The notes beneath the pieces are model-generated. The model made no database searches. It worked only from the letters and a program-made list of their open reading frames with translations, and was not told where the DNA came from. Source: Amblyornis subalaris (taxonomy: Eukaryota; Chordata; Aves; Passeriformes; Ptilonorhynchidae). Taken from it: 64,000 bases of DNA. Where the stretch lies: assembly GCA_018881555.1 (NCBI GenBank), contig JACAXG010000002.1, positions 23,325,183 through 23,389,182 of the forward strand. Direction: 5' to 3'. Within the stretch, counting starts at the first letter, position 1. The number at the start of each line of letters is the position of its first letter. This document shows, piece after piece, positions 34,884-46,597 of this stretch. The translations under genes were made by a program, and so were the position numbers.

Positions 34884-36991
34884 AGGCCAATCCTGGTATG
34901 TCTTGCTGCTGTAAAAATGCAACTGTCGTTTTATTATCCCCGTTACAGAACATCCTTCATTATTTATAGAGATTGTTTTTGCAAAGACAAATGACTTCTG
35001 TTCTTTCCAGAAGCAATAACAAAGTGATAACACTTTTCGTTAACAGCCAATTTCTTCCTTACCCCTTGAGCTTGCTGCATGCTCATCTAATCATGGGGTT
35101 TCGTAGTCAGTTTGACAGACTGCACCATTGTATTTATTAGCTGTCATAGGTTAAGGATGGTTTTTTGTCCACTTCCATTTTCCACTCTAATGATGGTAGT
35201 AATAAAGCATTTCTTGAAATTAATGAATTCAGTTATGTGTTTTGGGTGTNATTTTTTAAGCAGATGCATGAATACTTATGTTAGGATGTGGACTATTTTA
35301 ATAGAATGTATCATCTTCTGAGAGATCGCAATGATCACACTTCCTCACAAACCAGTAATATGGGGCTAATCCTTAAACTGTTGTCTTTATTAGATAAACA
35401 TTCAGAGCAGTTATTTGATGTATATTATACAATGATTATTCATAATACAAAGCATTATTTCTTAATGACTCTGCATAACTTAGACATTAATGCTATGAAG
35501 CTAATTTTCAAGCTTTCAAGCACTCATTCTCTGATAATGTTTTCTATTTATGAGCCTCACAGAGGAGCTTCTTCACAGTATTCCAATAATCTCTATAAAA
35601 AAGACAGCAAAATTTATTAGTCTAGTGTGGAAACAAGCAGAAAAATCATGCAAGGAATCCAAGGATACGCNGAGCAGAATTAACAGGGAGAAACATATTT
35701 CCGTTCTGGGGAAAGACAAGTGGAAGCTGAAAGAAAGAATTTTAAACAAACAGGGACCTGGATGTTGTCTAAGGTTTACTTCATCTGGTATCTTTAAAAT
35801 AAAATGCACATTTTTAGATAAGGAGCCTAGTTTATGCTTTGAGCCACTGCTAAGTGCATGAACAATTGCATTATTCAGTGATAGCAAAGTAAATATTAAT
35901 TTGCACAAAGGCTATATTTTTGGCAAGGCATCAGCAGAGCAGAACAAGTCTAATCTTACAGTAATTAGAAAACATAGCAAGTCTACAGTGATGAAATGTG
36001 AATTTTTCAGTGGACTTGAGAAAAAAGTTCATGCACAATGTACAACAAAGCCAGCCTTGACAGCCATGCTTGACAGTAAATCTAATGAATGGGAATTGGA
36101 TCATAAGGCTGGATTTGGCTTTAGTTTTGTTATGGCTTTGCTGTGTATATGACAGGGAAGAGAACAGGGATAATGAATTTTTATCCTGTTTTCATACTTT
36201 GATTGCAGAACTCAGAATAAATGACTGCATCCCTAGTTGTATTCTGTTGTATCAGTATAAAAATACTGTCACTTTAGACATGAAGATAATGACTGTAAGT
36301 CTAATAGCTAATTTTTCGTTTTCAGTGACTAGCTGTTGTGTTTGATGGAATGTGCTTAGAAATCAGTTCCTGTCTTTTCGTATTTAGGTGAGTAGGACCC
36401 ACCTAACTCTCATTTTAAATGCTGTTCTAGTAATAGAAATGGACTGAACAGTGGCATTGACTTGTCCCATATGTTGCTTTGGAATTTTCAAACCCATCTG
36501 CATAATTCAAAGTAGATTGCACATAATTGCTGAAGAATGAACTGCAGTTAAGCAACAGTGCTGCATTTCAGATGTTCTGAGCTAAGGTCTGTACAGCATG
36601 GTATCAAATTAGCCAGATTATTTTACAGAAGTCTGTGCAATGCTGAAGCTAGCAATAATTAAAACTGATGTGTTTATGTCATTCAGTTAATGGTCTGGTG
36701 CTAAAACTAGAAAAATACATTCATACTGTGCAGTCCTAAACATGTAAGGTGAGACTTATTAGACTGAAAAAAGAATTTCACTGTTGCCATTCAAATGCTG
36801 CTGTCTCTCTACAGCATTTTACCGAGGACTCTGAGTGTATCAGATGGAGTCAGTAGTTGCACATGGTCCCTTGAGTACGTGGTAGTGGGAGAAGTACATG
36901 GCTCACTGCATCTTTCCTTATTGTACAAGTGCTACTGCTGCGTATCAGAGGTCAAAGCGAAGTCAAGTTGTAAGAGTGCAGCAATCATTAC

Positions 36992-37102
36992 ATTTCCCAT
37001 TGTCAGGAGTTCAGGGATATCCTCTTCTTCTACTCTAGGGCAAAAAGTTGCCTTTGAGAATGCTCCATGTCCTTTTTTTCCTTGCTCATGTATTATGAGC
37101 TC
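36992..37102 (-). CDS. possible internal exon, unknown protein
   Basis: On the minus strand a strong acceptor (ctgtccacctacag) precedes GAGCTC at 37102. The frame stays open through 37 codons to a possible donor (AAT|GTAATG) after 36992, giving a 111-base, frame-preserving exon. The frame stays open to a TAG at 36932. The peptide is charged, with the phrases HEQGKKGHGAF and RVEEEDIPELL. The opposite strand is also open for 116 codons (36795-37145), but its Ser/Cys-rich composition looks like a shadow. No family is recognised and no partner exon has been identified. Confidence 0.2.
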
Positions 37103-37435
37103 CTGTAGGTGGACAGTAAAAGTACTCAAGGATCCACAACTGTGACAGGCAAGTAATAGCATATAAATAGGCGTTAATAAATGTTTGAAGCATTGAACGA
37201 GGTATGGGAGCTTGTCTAAAAATATTGAATTCTTTTTTCTTATGGGATGTTTGACTTAAAATCAGGAAAAAAAAGGAAGTTAAGAGTCAATGCAGAAGAT
37301 TGTCCTGACAACAGAGAGCCTACAAAATATGCTGAGTGTTTGGTATAAGTTGTGGTGAAAAGACATCATTTTATGATTCTCAGCCTTGAATTTTGCTTGT
37401 GTTTTAAGGATCTGACCATCTACTTCTAAAAAAAA

Positions 37436-37585
37436 TGGGGAAAGAAAACAAATCGAAATTTAAAAATACTCCAAAACAACAAAAACACCCCCCTGCCCCC
37501 CAAAAAACAAGCCAAACCAAACCAAACACCCCACAACCCCCCAAAAAACAATAAAAAACCCCCAAACAAACAAAAAATCCCACCA
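37436..37585. repeat. A/C-rich low-complexity tract
   Basis: Almost only A and C on the plus strand, alternating AAAA and CCCC runs (CCAAACCAAACCAAACACCCC and similar). The minus strand is G/T-rich and gives a Gly/Phe/Val-rich frame (37404-37670) that is not a gene. Confidence 0.85.
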
Positions 37586-40228
37586 AAACTGCTAGGAAGT
37601 TACAGTGAATTATGACAGAGTAGACTACCAAGACTGTTATTTTGCCAAATTTTCTAAACAGAAAATACAAAGGATTTTTAGAAATTAAGATATTAAAATA
37701 ATGGATTGAGACTTTTAAAATGCAGAGAAGGCAATTCAGTTACTGAAGCTTGGGAAATTACTAAGTAAGTATGTCAATCTTATTACACGAGAAAATAGGG
37801 GATTCCTTTAAAATTTGAATAACATCCTGTGGGGTTTAATTGCAAATCATCTCACCTAGAATGCAATGAAGGTTTATACTGGAAATGTTCCTAGTATTGA
37901 GTCATTTGGACTATTCGCTTAAGATGTCTGGAACATTGCACAGTAATTTCCAACATTTAAAGTTATGACTTGCGGCTATTTTAAAACCAGTCTTGTTAAG
38001 ATCTCATTTTCCTTTTTATACTTGACATAACTAGAGGCAAAAATGTAATTGAATCTTATGTATCTTTGTGGGGGGAAGAGGGTATGTGTGAGTAGGGGGT
38101 TAAATAAAGGTTATGCTGTACCAGCTTCACTTCTGCAAGAAAATGTGGGTTTTTCTAATGAGTGCTCAGCATGGTCTACTGAGAATTTTCCATTTGTACC
38201 CACTTACACTGCACTTTGTGGCCAAAACAAATGTTACAGACTGGTGTGTAAAAAAAGATAATTTGCTGAAAAAAACACAAGAGATATTAGAAACAAAAGC
38301 TGCTCCCTCTTTCCAAGCTGCTCATCTGCACCATGCTATAACTAACCAAAGCCCTGCCTTGCTCCAATATTCCAAAATAATTTGTGTATCTCAATTCAAC
38401 AGAAATGTATAGGCTAAAGTTTTACAGCTATCTCTATTTTCTATATTTTCACGTCTTCCTATAACATTTTTGTGTGTCACAGCTGTAGTACAGTTAGCAC
38501 AAAAACAACTTTTGTAATGTAGAAATTTAAGATCTCCATTTGGGGCTGATGTAGGTTTTTCTCATTGCCAAACACAACTTTATTTTCTCATTCTTTGCCC
38601 TGGAATTTCTTGTTTAGACATTTTGAAAAGAAGCACTTAGCATGCTGTTGACTGCACTTATGACTGCTAGGGTAAAGCTTTATTCTCTTCAAAGCTGATG
38701 ATTAGGATTTACAGGAATTACAGTCATGATTATTTTATATGCTTTTGACCCAGTTCTATCTCAAAATTTTATGGCTACTTTGGTATGAGCAGAGATCATT
38801 ACTGCCCATCAGATTTTCTTTTATTTGTCAAACTATCCCTTCTCAGACAAACTAATAAAACTGTAATTTAAACCCCCCTGTGGTGTAAAAAGATAACTTT
38901 TTTATTTTTGTTCACTTCTTCCTCAAACCAAGTTTCTCAGGTAGTCAGTTCTGTCCTGATGAACTTCACTACGTGCATGGGAGAACACAGCTGGGAACTG
39001 TTCTTGTACTTCCAAGGTGGTTTGTGTCTTCTGCATTTGTCCCTGGAATACAAAAGCAAGTTCTACTTGGTAGAGAGGACTAGAATATCAGGAATTACTT
39101 GCTTTGTTTTGGGAAACATTTTGAGTCTTTGATCTAGAAACTGACTTGCTTATTTGTGTTGATTGCCGTCTTCATCCTCCAGTAATCCATTGGACTGCAT
39201 TTAGGATTATTCATGGAACAGAGATGCTATTCTATGCAAAGGAGAGAAAAATTAAGCTCTAATTTATAAAATTAATAACACTTGAATAATACACCTTGAA
39301 AACAAAATAACTTTATATCTAATATGCCATTTACAATGACACATTCAAAAGTAAACTTTGTAAAGAATTCAAGATTATTGGTTTTTCTCCTCATGTTTCA
39401 TGAACATGTTCTCTCTCGTATCTTCTGCACAGAGACAGAATTAACTTATTGAACCCCTTCCAAATATTCTTCTTTTTGTCCTCTGTTCTGTACCTATCAG
39501 GTCATAGGTCTAAACTAGTGTCATTCTTGGAAACATCTCTACCACATTTTACATAAACCTCTAGGATTCCTNAAGTGTTGTTCTTTTTCACAAGCACTGG
39601 GTATGAAAAAAAAAAAATAAAATCTATGTAGCAATGTCTCCTACTGATTGATGCTTTTGTCCATCTGCCATTCAGAGGCTGCTGAGCAGCAAGAGCTGAT
39701 TCTGCAGTCTGTTTATTTGTATTAGTTTTTTATATCTTTTTGTTATCCTTCCCATCCATAGCATATTCCCTTAAAGGATCATTTCAGTATATATTCAGAA
39801 ATTACGCTTCTGAGTTACAGGGACAACGAATATGGCTGTTTGTTTACATAAACTAAGCAANCTGCCATAAAAGAACGTAAATATGTTTTTTGTTTGTTTT
39901 TTTTTTTTAACAATCTTAGTTTGTGCAAAAAGATGTTATTTTCGTCAAGTACATTTTCTGTGTGGAAAAGGCTGCTCTTTTTCCCTGCCCCTTATCTATA
40001 TTGGATAGCTCATTAACATGCAATGCAGAGATTCTTAGAATAAAAGAACTTGTAACTGCTTACCATTTTGATATACCACATGAAAGAAAAATCAAATGTA
40101 ATCCAAGATCCACTATCACAGACTGAGCTGAAATATGCCATGCCTCATTTAAACATTTCTATGTTAAAATTTAAAAGGTCTCTTGTCTCTTTGTTTTTAA
40201 CAAGCCATGTTTTAGTAAAATATAACAG
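37586..40228. other. unassigned non-coding stretch
   Basis: AT-rich. An (A)10-type run lies near 39608 and a T-rich run near 39888-39909. No repeat family or exon is recognised. Confidence 0.5.
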
Positions 40229-40693
40229 CCCTTCCCTTCCCTTCCCTTCCCTTCCCTTCCCTTCCCTTCCCTTCCCTTCCCTTCCCTTCCCTTCCCTTCC
40301 CTTCCCTTCCCTTCCCTTCCCTTNNNNNNNNNNNNNNNNNNNNNNNNNNNNNNNNNNNNNNNNNNNNNNNNNNNNNNNNNNNNNNNNNNNNNNNNNNNNN
40401 NNNNNNNNNNNNNNNNNNNNNNNNNNNNNNNNNNNNNNNNNNNNNNNNNNNNNNNNNNNNNNNNNNNNNNNNNNNNNNNNNNNNNNNNNNNNNNNNNNNN
40501 NNNNNNNNNNNNNNNNNNNNNNNNNNNNNNNNNNNNNNNNNNNNNNNNNNNNNNNNNNNNNNNNNNNNNNNNNNNNNNNNNNNNNNNNNNNNNNNNNNNN
40601 NNNNNNNNNNNNNCCCTTCCCTTCCCTTCCCTTCCCTTCCCTTCCCTTCCCTTCCCTTCCCTTCCCTTCCCTTCCCTTCCCTTCCCTTCCCTT
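40229..40693. repeat. (CCCTT)n / (AAGGG)n satellite-like repeat with assembly gap
   Basis: Nineteen perfect CCCTT units (40229-40323) precede 290 N bases (40324-40613), then sixteen perfect units (40614-40693). Both flanks of the gap are in pure repeat, so the true tract length is unknown. The minus strand is (AAGGG)n, a purine strand with one G3 run per unit. The 'ORFs' across the tract consist of Pro-Ser-Leu-Pro-Phe or Gly-Lys-Arg-Glu type repeats and are not genes. Confidence 0.97.
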
Positions 40694-40918
40694 CTTCTAC
40701 TAAATATCAAAGTTTTAGCTTAAAAGTTAGTTTATATATGAAACAAACATGTTAACAAGGTATTCCTTATGCTTCTGGAAGAAATTAAACGCTTTGCGTG
40801 AAATCAAATCGGGAAAAACATTTTCCAGCCAGAAAGACTTGGAAACAAAAGCTGTATTTTGTTGAAGAAACTAGCTGTAGAAGTCATAATAGGTGTAAAG
40901 CGAGATATAGGAGAGCTA

Positions 40919-40956
40919 ATCATAGAATCATAGAAACATTACAATTGGAAAAGGCC
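40919..40956 (-). mobile_element. CR1 3'-terminal stub
   Basis: ATCATAGAATCATAGAAAC followed by ATTGGAAAAGGCC is the reversed CR1 terminus. Only about 38 bases remain, an extreme 5' truncation. Confidence 0.75.
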
Positions 40957-43900
40957 AAAACAAACAATAGACTTACTTTGCTGATTGGTAGAGAAAGTCT
41001 TTTGTTTCGACTGTATATAGCTTCTCTTCATGCTTCACCATGGTATGATGGAGGAAACCAATGTCATTGGCAGAAGTCCCTTGGTATTGCCACTCAAACA
41101 TTTGAAGAAATATTTAAACTGAACATTCACCCATTCAGTTAAAATGCCCTGTGGAAATGGCAATGGTTCGTGATGTGATTTGCCAGGAGCTCAGATGTCT
41201 TTCCAGATGACTTCTTGTGCACCAGAAGAGAAAGAACCCTTTGCCAGCCCATCCCAAAGCTGTCTCTGCTCATTACTGTGAGTCCTTAATTGTATTTTTT
41301 GTAAAACAAATATGACACTTAAGGAGATGGGTAACATTGAGTTTGGATAGAGAAACCCTCTATGCTCAGCCTACCCTACCAAGGAAGAGAAAAAACCTAT
41401 AGTCAGCTACTCTACAGATTTAGCTCTCACAGCCTAGGACTCCTGATCCAGTCTACTTAGAAGAAACCAAACTGCCAGGCAGATAAGAGAATCTGCTCAG
41501 TGAGTGGACTTTCACCAGCAGAGTCCTAAACCAATATTATCACTATTTTGCTCTTATATTTGTAGGTTTTCATTAGCTTAGATGTGTATGAGAAAAACTT
41601 TAGAACAGTCACTAAATGTGATTTGCTCACTGTTCTTCAAATTCTCATCTGTATTTTGATGAAATGCATGAGTATTCTCAAAATTAATAAGGTCAAAATG
41701 GAATCTTCATTAACATAACACTACCCATCTGATCTGACACACACAGATCTTTCTCTCTGCATTTTTTGAGTGCTTTTTTTAAAGTATCAAACATAAAATA
41801 CCTTTCTGCATTAAGCAGTCAGCAGTAATGGAATATGTGTTTTGTTTTTTAAATTATTCTGCTATAAAAACAAAGACCTGTGTGGGAAATCCTGATAGAG
41901 TCACCTTGCCTTAGATTGTATAATGCACTTAACTAACTTGGAATTAAAAAGAAAAACAAGCTTGTGAGGTTTAGCCTTTAGTTGTTTGTTTAATTTGGAG
42001 GAAAGTACTGAATGGCTCAGGCACTATGTCATTACTCTCAGGACGCAATCTGCTCAATGAACTGATTAGCAAGAGAAAAGAGCAGAGGTGGACAGGTGCA
42101 GAACAGGGATGAGTGTGACTATTTTTGCAGCCTTGCTCTTACGTCAGGAAAATGTTTCCGTGTTTGTGCCAGTTTAGTTCTCATGGAACAGTGAACAGCA
42201 TAAGTCCTACTCACTTGATAATATCTTCTGTGCTCCTATTTGCCAAGTTTCCTTTTTAAAGCACCTCAAAGAAAACATGATTACCCATTATTATTTTAGA
42301 ATCCACACTTCTGCTGACCCTGTGCTTTGATCCATGGGTTCCCAGCCGATGGACGAAATGACTCTCCATCTTCCTCATAATCACATCTCCCAGATGGTCA
42401 GAGCATTGGTAGGAATTTACATACAATAATTTAATAAAACAANGCATTTAGGTTCTTTGCCTGACACATACATAGGTTGGTGTCCTTGTTAATGTGAACT
42501 GCTCTTAATCTTTGAATACGTATATATTAAGGCCAGATATTAACAACCTTGCTTAGTTCTTTTAAAGTCACCAACCAATAATTTATTCAATGTTGGTTCA
42601 ATTCGTTCAATGTCACCTACACTCTATCTCTGGACTAATTTGGCTTTTTTTGGGTCAAAAATATTTCAAAATCGACATGATGTTTCGAGAAAAGCAAAAA
42701 GGTTTGCAGTTGTTTGCCTAGTCTCCGTATCCTCCATTGTTGCTTCCTCATTCACTTCTTTTCCAAGTCTAACTGGAGAGTGCTTTTTCTAATTTCCAGT
42801 TTACACAAATTTGATGTCAACATATTATCTTTTGTTTGCATATTACTGTAANAACTTCAATAATTCTTCTCCCTCCCTAATGTTTCTACATAAATATATG
42901 CATTTCGTGTCTGTTTCCACACTTGGTTTTCCTTTTGCTAGGCTGAATAAACCAATCCCTTCCACTGCCCTTGGCAAAAATAATCTCTGTTCCCTTGTAC
43001 ATACAATGTTGCTTTCTGAGTCTTCAGACTTGAGTTCAATTTTCTTGAGGATGAGTGACCAGAAAATGTCTCAGCAATAATACAAAATATTTTTCCTATG
43101 TGTGCTAGTCACATCTTCATCAAACTGTGAAGAATAGGACTTGAGTCATGTTTATTCATTGTAAAATAATGTATAAGGATACATAGCATCAATACCTAAG
43201 CATGGACTGTATATTTTATACTTCAATACTAGCACTTTGCATATACATTGGAGAAGAGGTGGGAACCAGTGATTATCATGAGGATGCAGTACTGTCTAAT
43301 TTTAGTAATACCTGTCTGAAATAGTAAAAATGCTGATCTTTTCCTGCTGAGAGTAGCACTGTATGAGTTAATGAGCAATAGGAATAAGGAAAATTCTGAT
43401 GCAGGCTCATCACTACCTGATGCAAAAAATCTGCTTTTATCCCCAAAAGACAGGCTTTGTAATGTCAGTAGTTACTCTTGCACTGTAATCCTAAAAAGGG
43501 AGCCCATAAGAGATGACTTTGAAATGAGATCCTTTGCTCCATTGTTGTGAGCTACTGCAATACCTGCCCTGACTATAAAACACTTTGCAAAGCCTTAGAA
43601 CTTTAAAAACTTGCCCTTAATGTTGATAGAAAGTGTTTTGACACAATGAAGAAACTGTTCTACCAAGCGTGTCCAGAAATAGAAAATATGAGAAATATTT
43701 CCATATGGGAAAGCAATCCTTTAATGTTGGCAAAGTCGAGGCTCTGAAGCTGCTTTGATGTAAGTGACTGTCACACAGATGAGTTTGCTGGGACAGGGAG
43801 AGTGGGGGTGGGGGGGAAGTGTTAATCCAGCATGCCCTCCATTTTTCTAGTAATCATTCATTGCTCAGTTTGTCACAATCCTCTTTTGCTAGTAATTATG

Positions 43901-44210
43901 CCTTTCTATGCCTAGGCTTGGTGTTTGCATAATGTCCCACAGGTTTCTAAGAAATATCATAATACCTGAGAGTGATATTCTGTAGAAAGAACCAACCAAC
44001 AAAATCCATTCACTTGATTTATTAGATTGAGTTGAAAATGTTTTAGTGATTCCCACTCCCCAAAAGAATGTTCCAACAGCTAGCATTTTCTCACTAAGGT
44101 GTGGGATAAACATTATGTAGAAGTTTGGTCTTGCTTGTTAACCATCTTCCCCTATACCCAAAGGTAAGCAAAAGACTCTCCAGAATCTTGATTTGGTCAG
44201 CTTTGAAATG
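40957..44210. other. unassigned non-coding stretch
   Basis: AT-rich with no recognised repeat. A possible highly diverged CR1 phrase (GCTAGGCTGAATAAACCAA near 42939) is too short to call. Confidence 0.45.
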
Positions 44211-44302
44211 GTCAGACAGTTGGACTAGATGATTGTGTAGGTCCTTTCCAACTGAACCATTCTATTCTATTCTGCTCTGTTCCTCTTCATTCTATTCTAT
44301 TT
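44211..44302 (+). mobile_element. CR1 3' end with expanded ATTCT tail
   Basis: AGTTGGACTAGATGATTGTG and AGGTCCTTTCCAACTGAACC are the CR1 3' end. The terminal octamer repeat has become an irregular (ATTCT)n microsatellite, with CTGCTCTG and CCTCTTC interruptions, ending near 44302. The rest of the element is missing. Confidence 0.88.
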
Positions 44303-45315
44303 TGACTCATACACCTAAGACACATACCTTAGGAGGTATAAGCCGCCCTCCAGAAGTGCTACTGTCTCATAATCTCAAGATTACAAAAGGACAGGGAGGA
44401 AACTATAGTAGGCTGGATATTTCAGCTTTACACACCTCACATCACAGTAAGTAAATTCCATGTTATATATTCAGACTGAGGAATGTATATTTTTAGTTCT
44501 TATTTTCACCTGCCTTTTTTTTTTATTTTCATTTTTGCAGTAGCAAGAACAATAAATGAAAAAATGAGGGAAGTTGAAAATTTGTTTTTGGGAATTCCAT
44601 ATTAGATCCTTTATGTGGAATTTGAAACAAAAACAAAATTAGGAATGTCATGCTTTTGTTATAGTGAGTTTAACCCTTTGTTCAGACTTTGGGGACTTAG
44701 GGGAAAAATGTTTCAAAATTTTTTGCTCACAACATAAGCAAACCAATTGTGAATAATTACTTACTGCATAATTACTTATAGTAAAAAAAATATAACATGT
44801 CTGAGACAAAACAACAACCAAAGAACATCATCATCAGTTGTCTTCTGAGCTCTCATTACACTACATAAAACATTCTTAATTATACACAATCTGTCCTAAG
44901 AATCCCTCAAGAAAGATTTGCTGGCAGAAACAAATTGTTTATGCTTTATATCCCCCTTTCTTAGGTAAAAGAGTTACTTATTTTAATTTAGAATTAATTA
45001 CTTTGCTTATGTTCTGAGTCCAATTTCTCTTCAGAGAAATGTGCTTATAAACAAAAGCCATCTCTCTGATTCTTCCTCTATCACTGATTATTAGGTCTGC
45101 TTTGCCCAAAACAATAAAAGCTAGCAATAACATTTCAGTATTGTTTATTTTATTTTATAATCTATGTTAAAATAATGAAATTTGAAAATTAGGCCACAGG
45201 TGATGGGAAAATCATGGCTCCCTAAACAAGAGGCTGTGTTGGAAACCTGACTCCCTGAGTTCTAACCTACCCAGTCACTGGTTATAAACCACCAGGCTGT
45301 CCCAGGCACGGACAT
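44303..45315. other. unassigned non-coding stretch
   Basis: AT-rich. No exon or repeat is recognised before the LTR that begins at 45316. Confidence 0.5.
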
Positions 45316-45808
45316 TGTCTTAGTTTAAGACAACTTAAGAGGCAGACACTCTAAAGTGAGTTACCTCCCCTTAGTTTCAAGCAATCCCTTTCCAACAATA
45401 AAGAATGAATACAAGTAGACATAAGTGAAAAAATAAGTTTAATAAAACAAATGAAACAGCAACAGGCAGTAAATAATCACTGATACAATCATTAAATCTC
45501 ACAAACCCCACGGGAACAAAGAGACCCACAATGTTGGGGCGACCCCTTCCCCCACAAGACTGTGGTCCGCAGCTGAGCACGTGGCTCGAAAGACAAAGAG
45601 AAGATGGTGTCAACCTTCTCTCCCCTTGCCCTTCCTTATCTCTCTGGAAGCTGGAGCTCCGTCAAGAAAGGTGACTGATATTCTCTGGACCAAGGGCTAG
45701 AACCCACGGAGGGACTTTGCCTTTCTTGCGGCAGGAGCAGTCGGCTGGAGCATCTCGCACTCCACGCTTTTCACGCTTTGTCCAGGCGCTGCTGGTGGGT
45801 GGTGTTCC
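45316..45808. mobile_element. ERVL-type LTR fragment
   Basis: Begins TGTCTTAGTTTAAGACA and continues with AGGCAGACACTCTAAAG, an ACAAATGAAACAGCAACAGG tract and a GC-rich second half. This is the outline of a widespread avian LTR whose typical start is TGTCTTGGTTTGAAAAGACA. The expected terminus and target duplication are not seen on the right, where CR1 sequence takes over near 45809. Orientation is uncertain. The family is recalled from memory, not compared with a database. Confidence 0.65.
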
Positions 45809-46597
45809 TCAAGGGTCAGGCCAAGGGCAAGGTCAGGATCACCTGGATCAGGGCAATCCCAAGCACAAGTAGAGGCTGAGTGGAAGATGGATTGGGAGCA
45901 GGTTTGAGGAGAGATTTATGAGCTTTGGTTGAGAAGAAGCTCAGCATGAGCTGGCGATGTGCACTCGCAGCCCAGAAAGAAAACTGTGGCCTGGGATGCA
46001 TCAAAACCAGTGTGGCCAGCAGGGTGAGGGAGGTGATTCTCCTCTTCTACTCTGCTCTTGTGAGACCCCATCTGGGGTGCTGTGGCCAGCTCTGGGGCCA
46101 CCAACATAAGAAGGATGAGGACCTGGTGGAAGAAGTCCAGAGGAGGGCCATGAAAATGATCAGAGGGCTGGAGCATCTCTCCTGTGAAGACAGGCTGAGA
46201 GAATTTGGGTTATTCAGCCTGGAGCAGAGAAAGCTCTGGGAAGACCCTGTAGCAGCCTTCTAGTACCTAAAGAGGGCCTACAAAGAGCTGGAGAGGGACT
46301 TTTTACAAGGGCATGGAGTGTCAGGACAAGGAGGAATGTCTTCAAACTTAGAGAGGATAGGTTGGAATTAGATATTAGGAAGAAATTGTTTCATGTGAGG
46401 GTGGCGAGGCACTGGAACAAGTTGCCCAGGAAAGTTGTGGATGGCCCATCCCTGAAAATGTTACAGGGGAGGTTGTATGGGACCCTGAGCAGCCTGGTGT
46501 AGTGGAAGGTGTACCTGACTGTGACTGGGGGCTTGGAACTAGATGATCTTTAAGGTCCCTTCCAACACAAACCATTCTATACTTCTATGATTCTGTG
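45809..46597 (+). mobile_element. CR1 LINE, ORF2 C-terminal part to the 3' end
   Basis: Plus-strand CR1 from CAATCCCAAGCACAAGTAGA, through GTGGCCAGCAGGGTGAGGGA, CTTGTGAGACCCCATCTGGG, GAGGGCTGGAGCATCTCTCC and ATTAGGAAGAAATTGTTTCA, to CTTCCAACACAAACCATTC and the terminal ACTTCTATGATTCTGTG. A plus frame at 45925-46263 keeps about 110 codons of ORF2 C-terminus with phrases like IRGLEHLSCEDRLREFGLFS. Truncated and inactive. Confidence 0.93.

Larger units (their letters stand above)
34068..37435. other. unassigned stretch with palindrome and one exon-like segment
   Basis: AT-rich. It contains the palindrome/duplication at 34815-34883 and the exon-like minus-strand segment at 36992-37102, both entered separately. 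Frames near 35550-36345 on the plus strand are open but show no splice-site support. Confidence 0.4.

Noticed and set aside
35288..36345. Cluster of plus-strand ORFs
   Set aside because: Open frames in AT-rich DNA with no splice signals, domain or favourable initiation context.
36795..37145. 116-codon plus-strand ORF
   Set aside because: Ser/Cys-rich composition typical of an antisense shadow; the minus strand is the better candidate.
37404..37670. 88-codon Gly/Phe/Val-rich minus-strand ORF
   Set aside because: It is a translation of the A/C-rich low-complexity tract.
40068..40710. ORFs of 179 and 211 codons, the longest in the window
   Set aside because: They read through CCCTT repeats and 290 N bases; the length is an artefact of the gap.
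45925..46263. 112-codon plus-strand ORF with a recognisable protein sequence
   Set aside because: It is a surviving part of CR1 ORF2, not a host gene.
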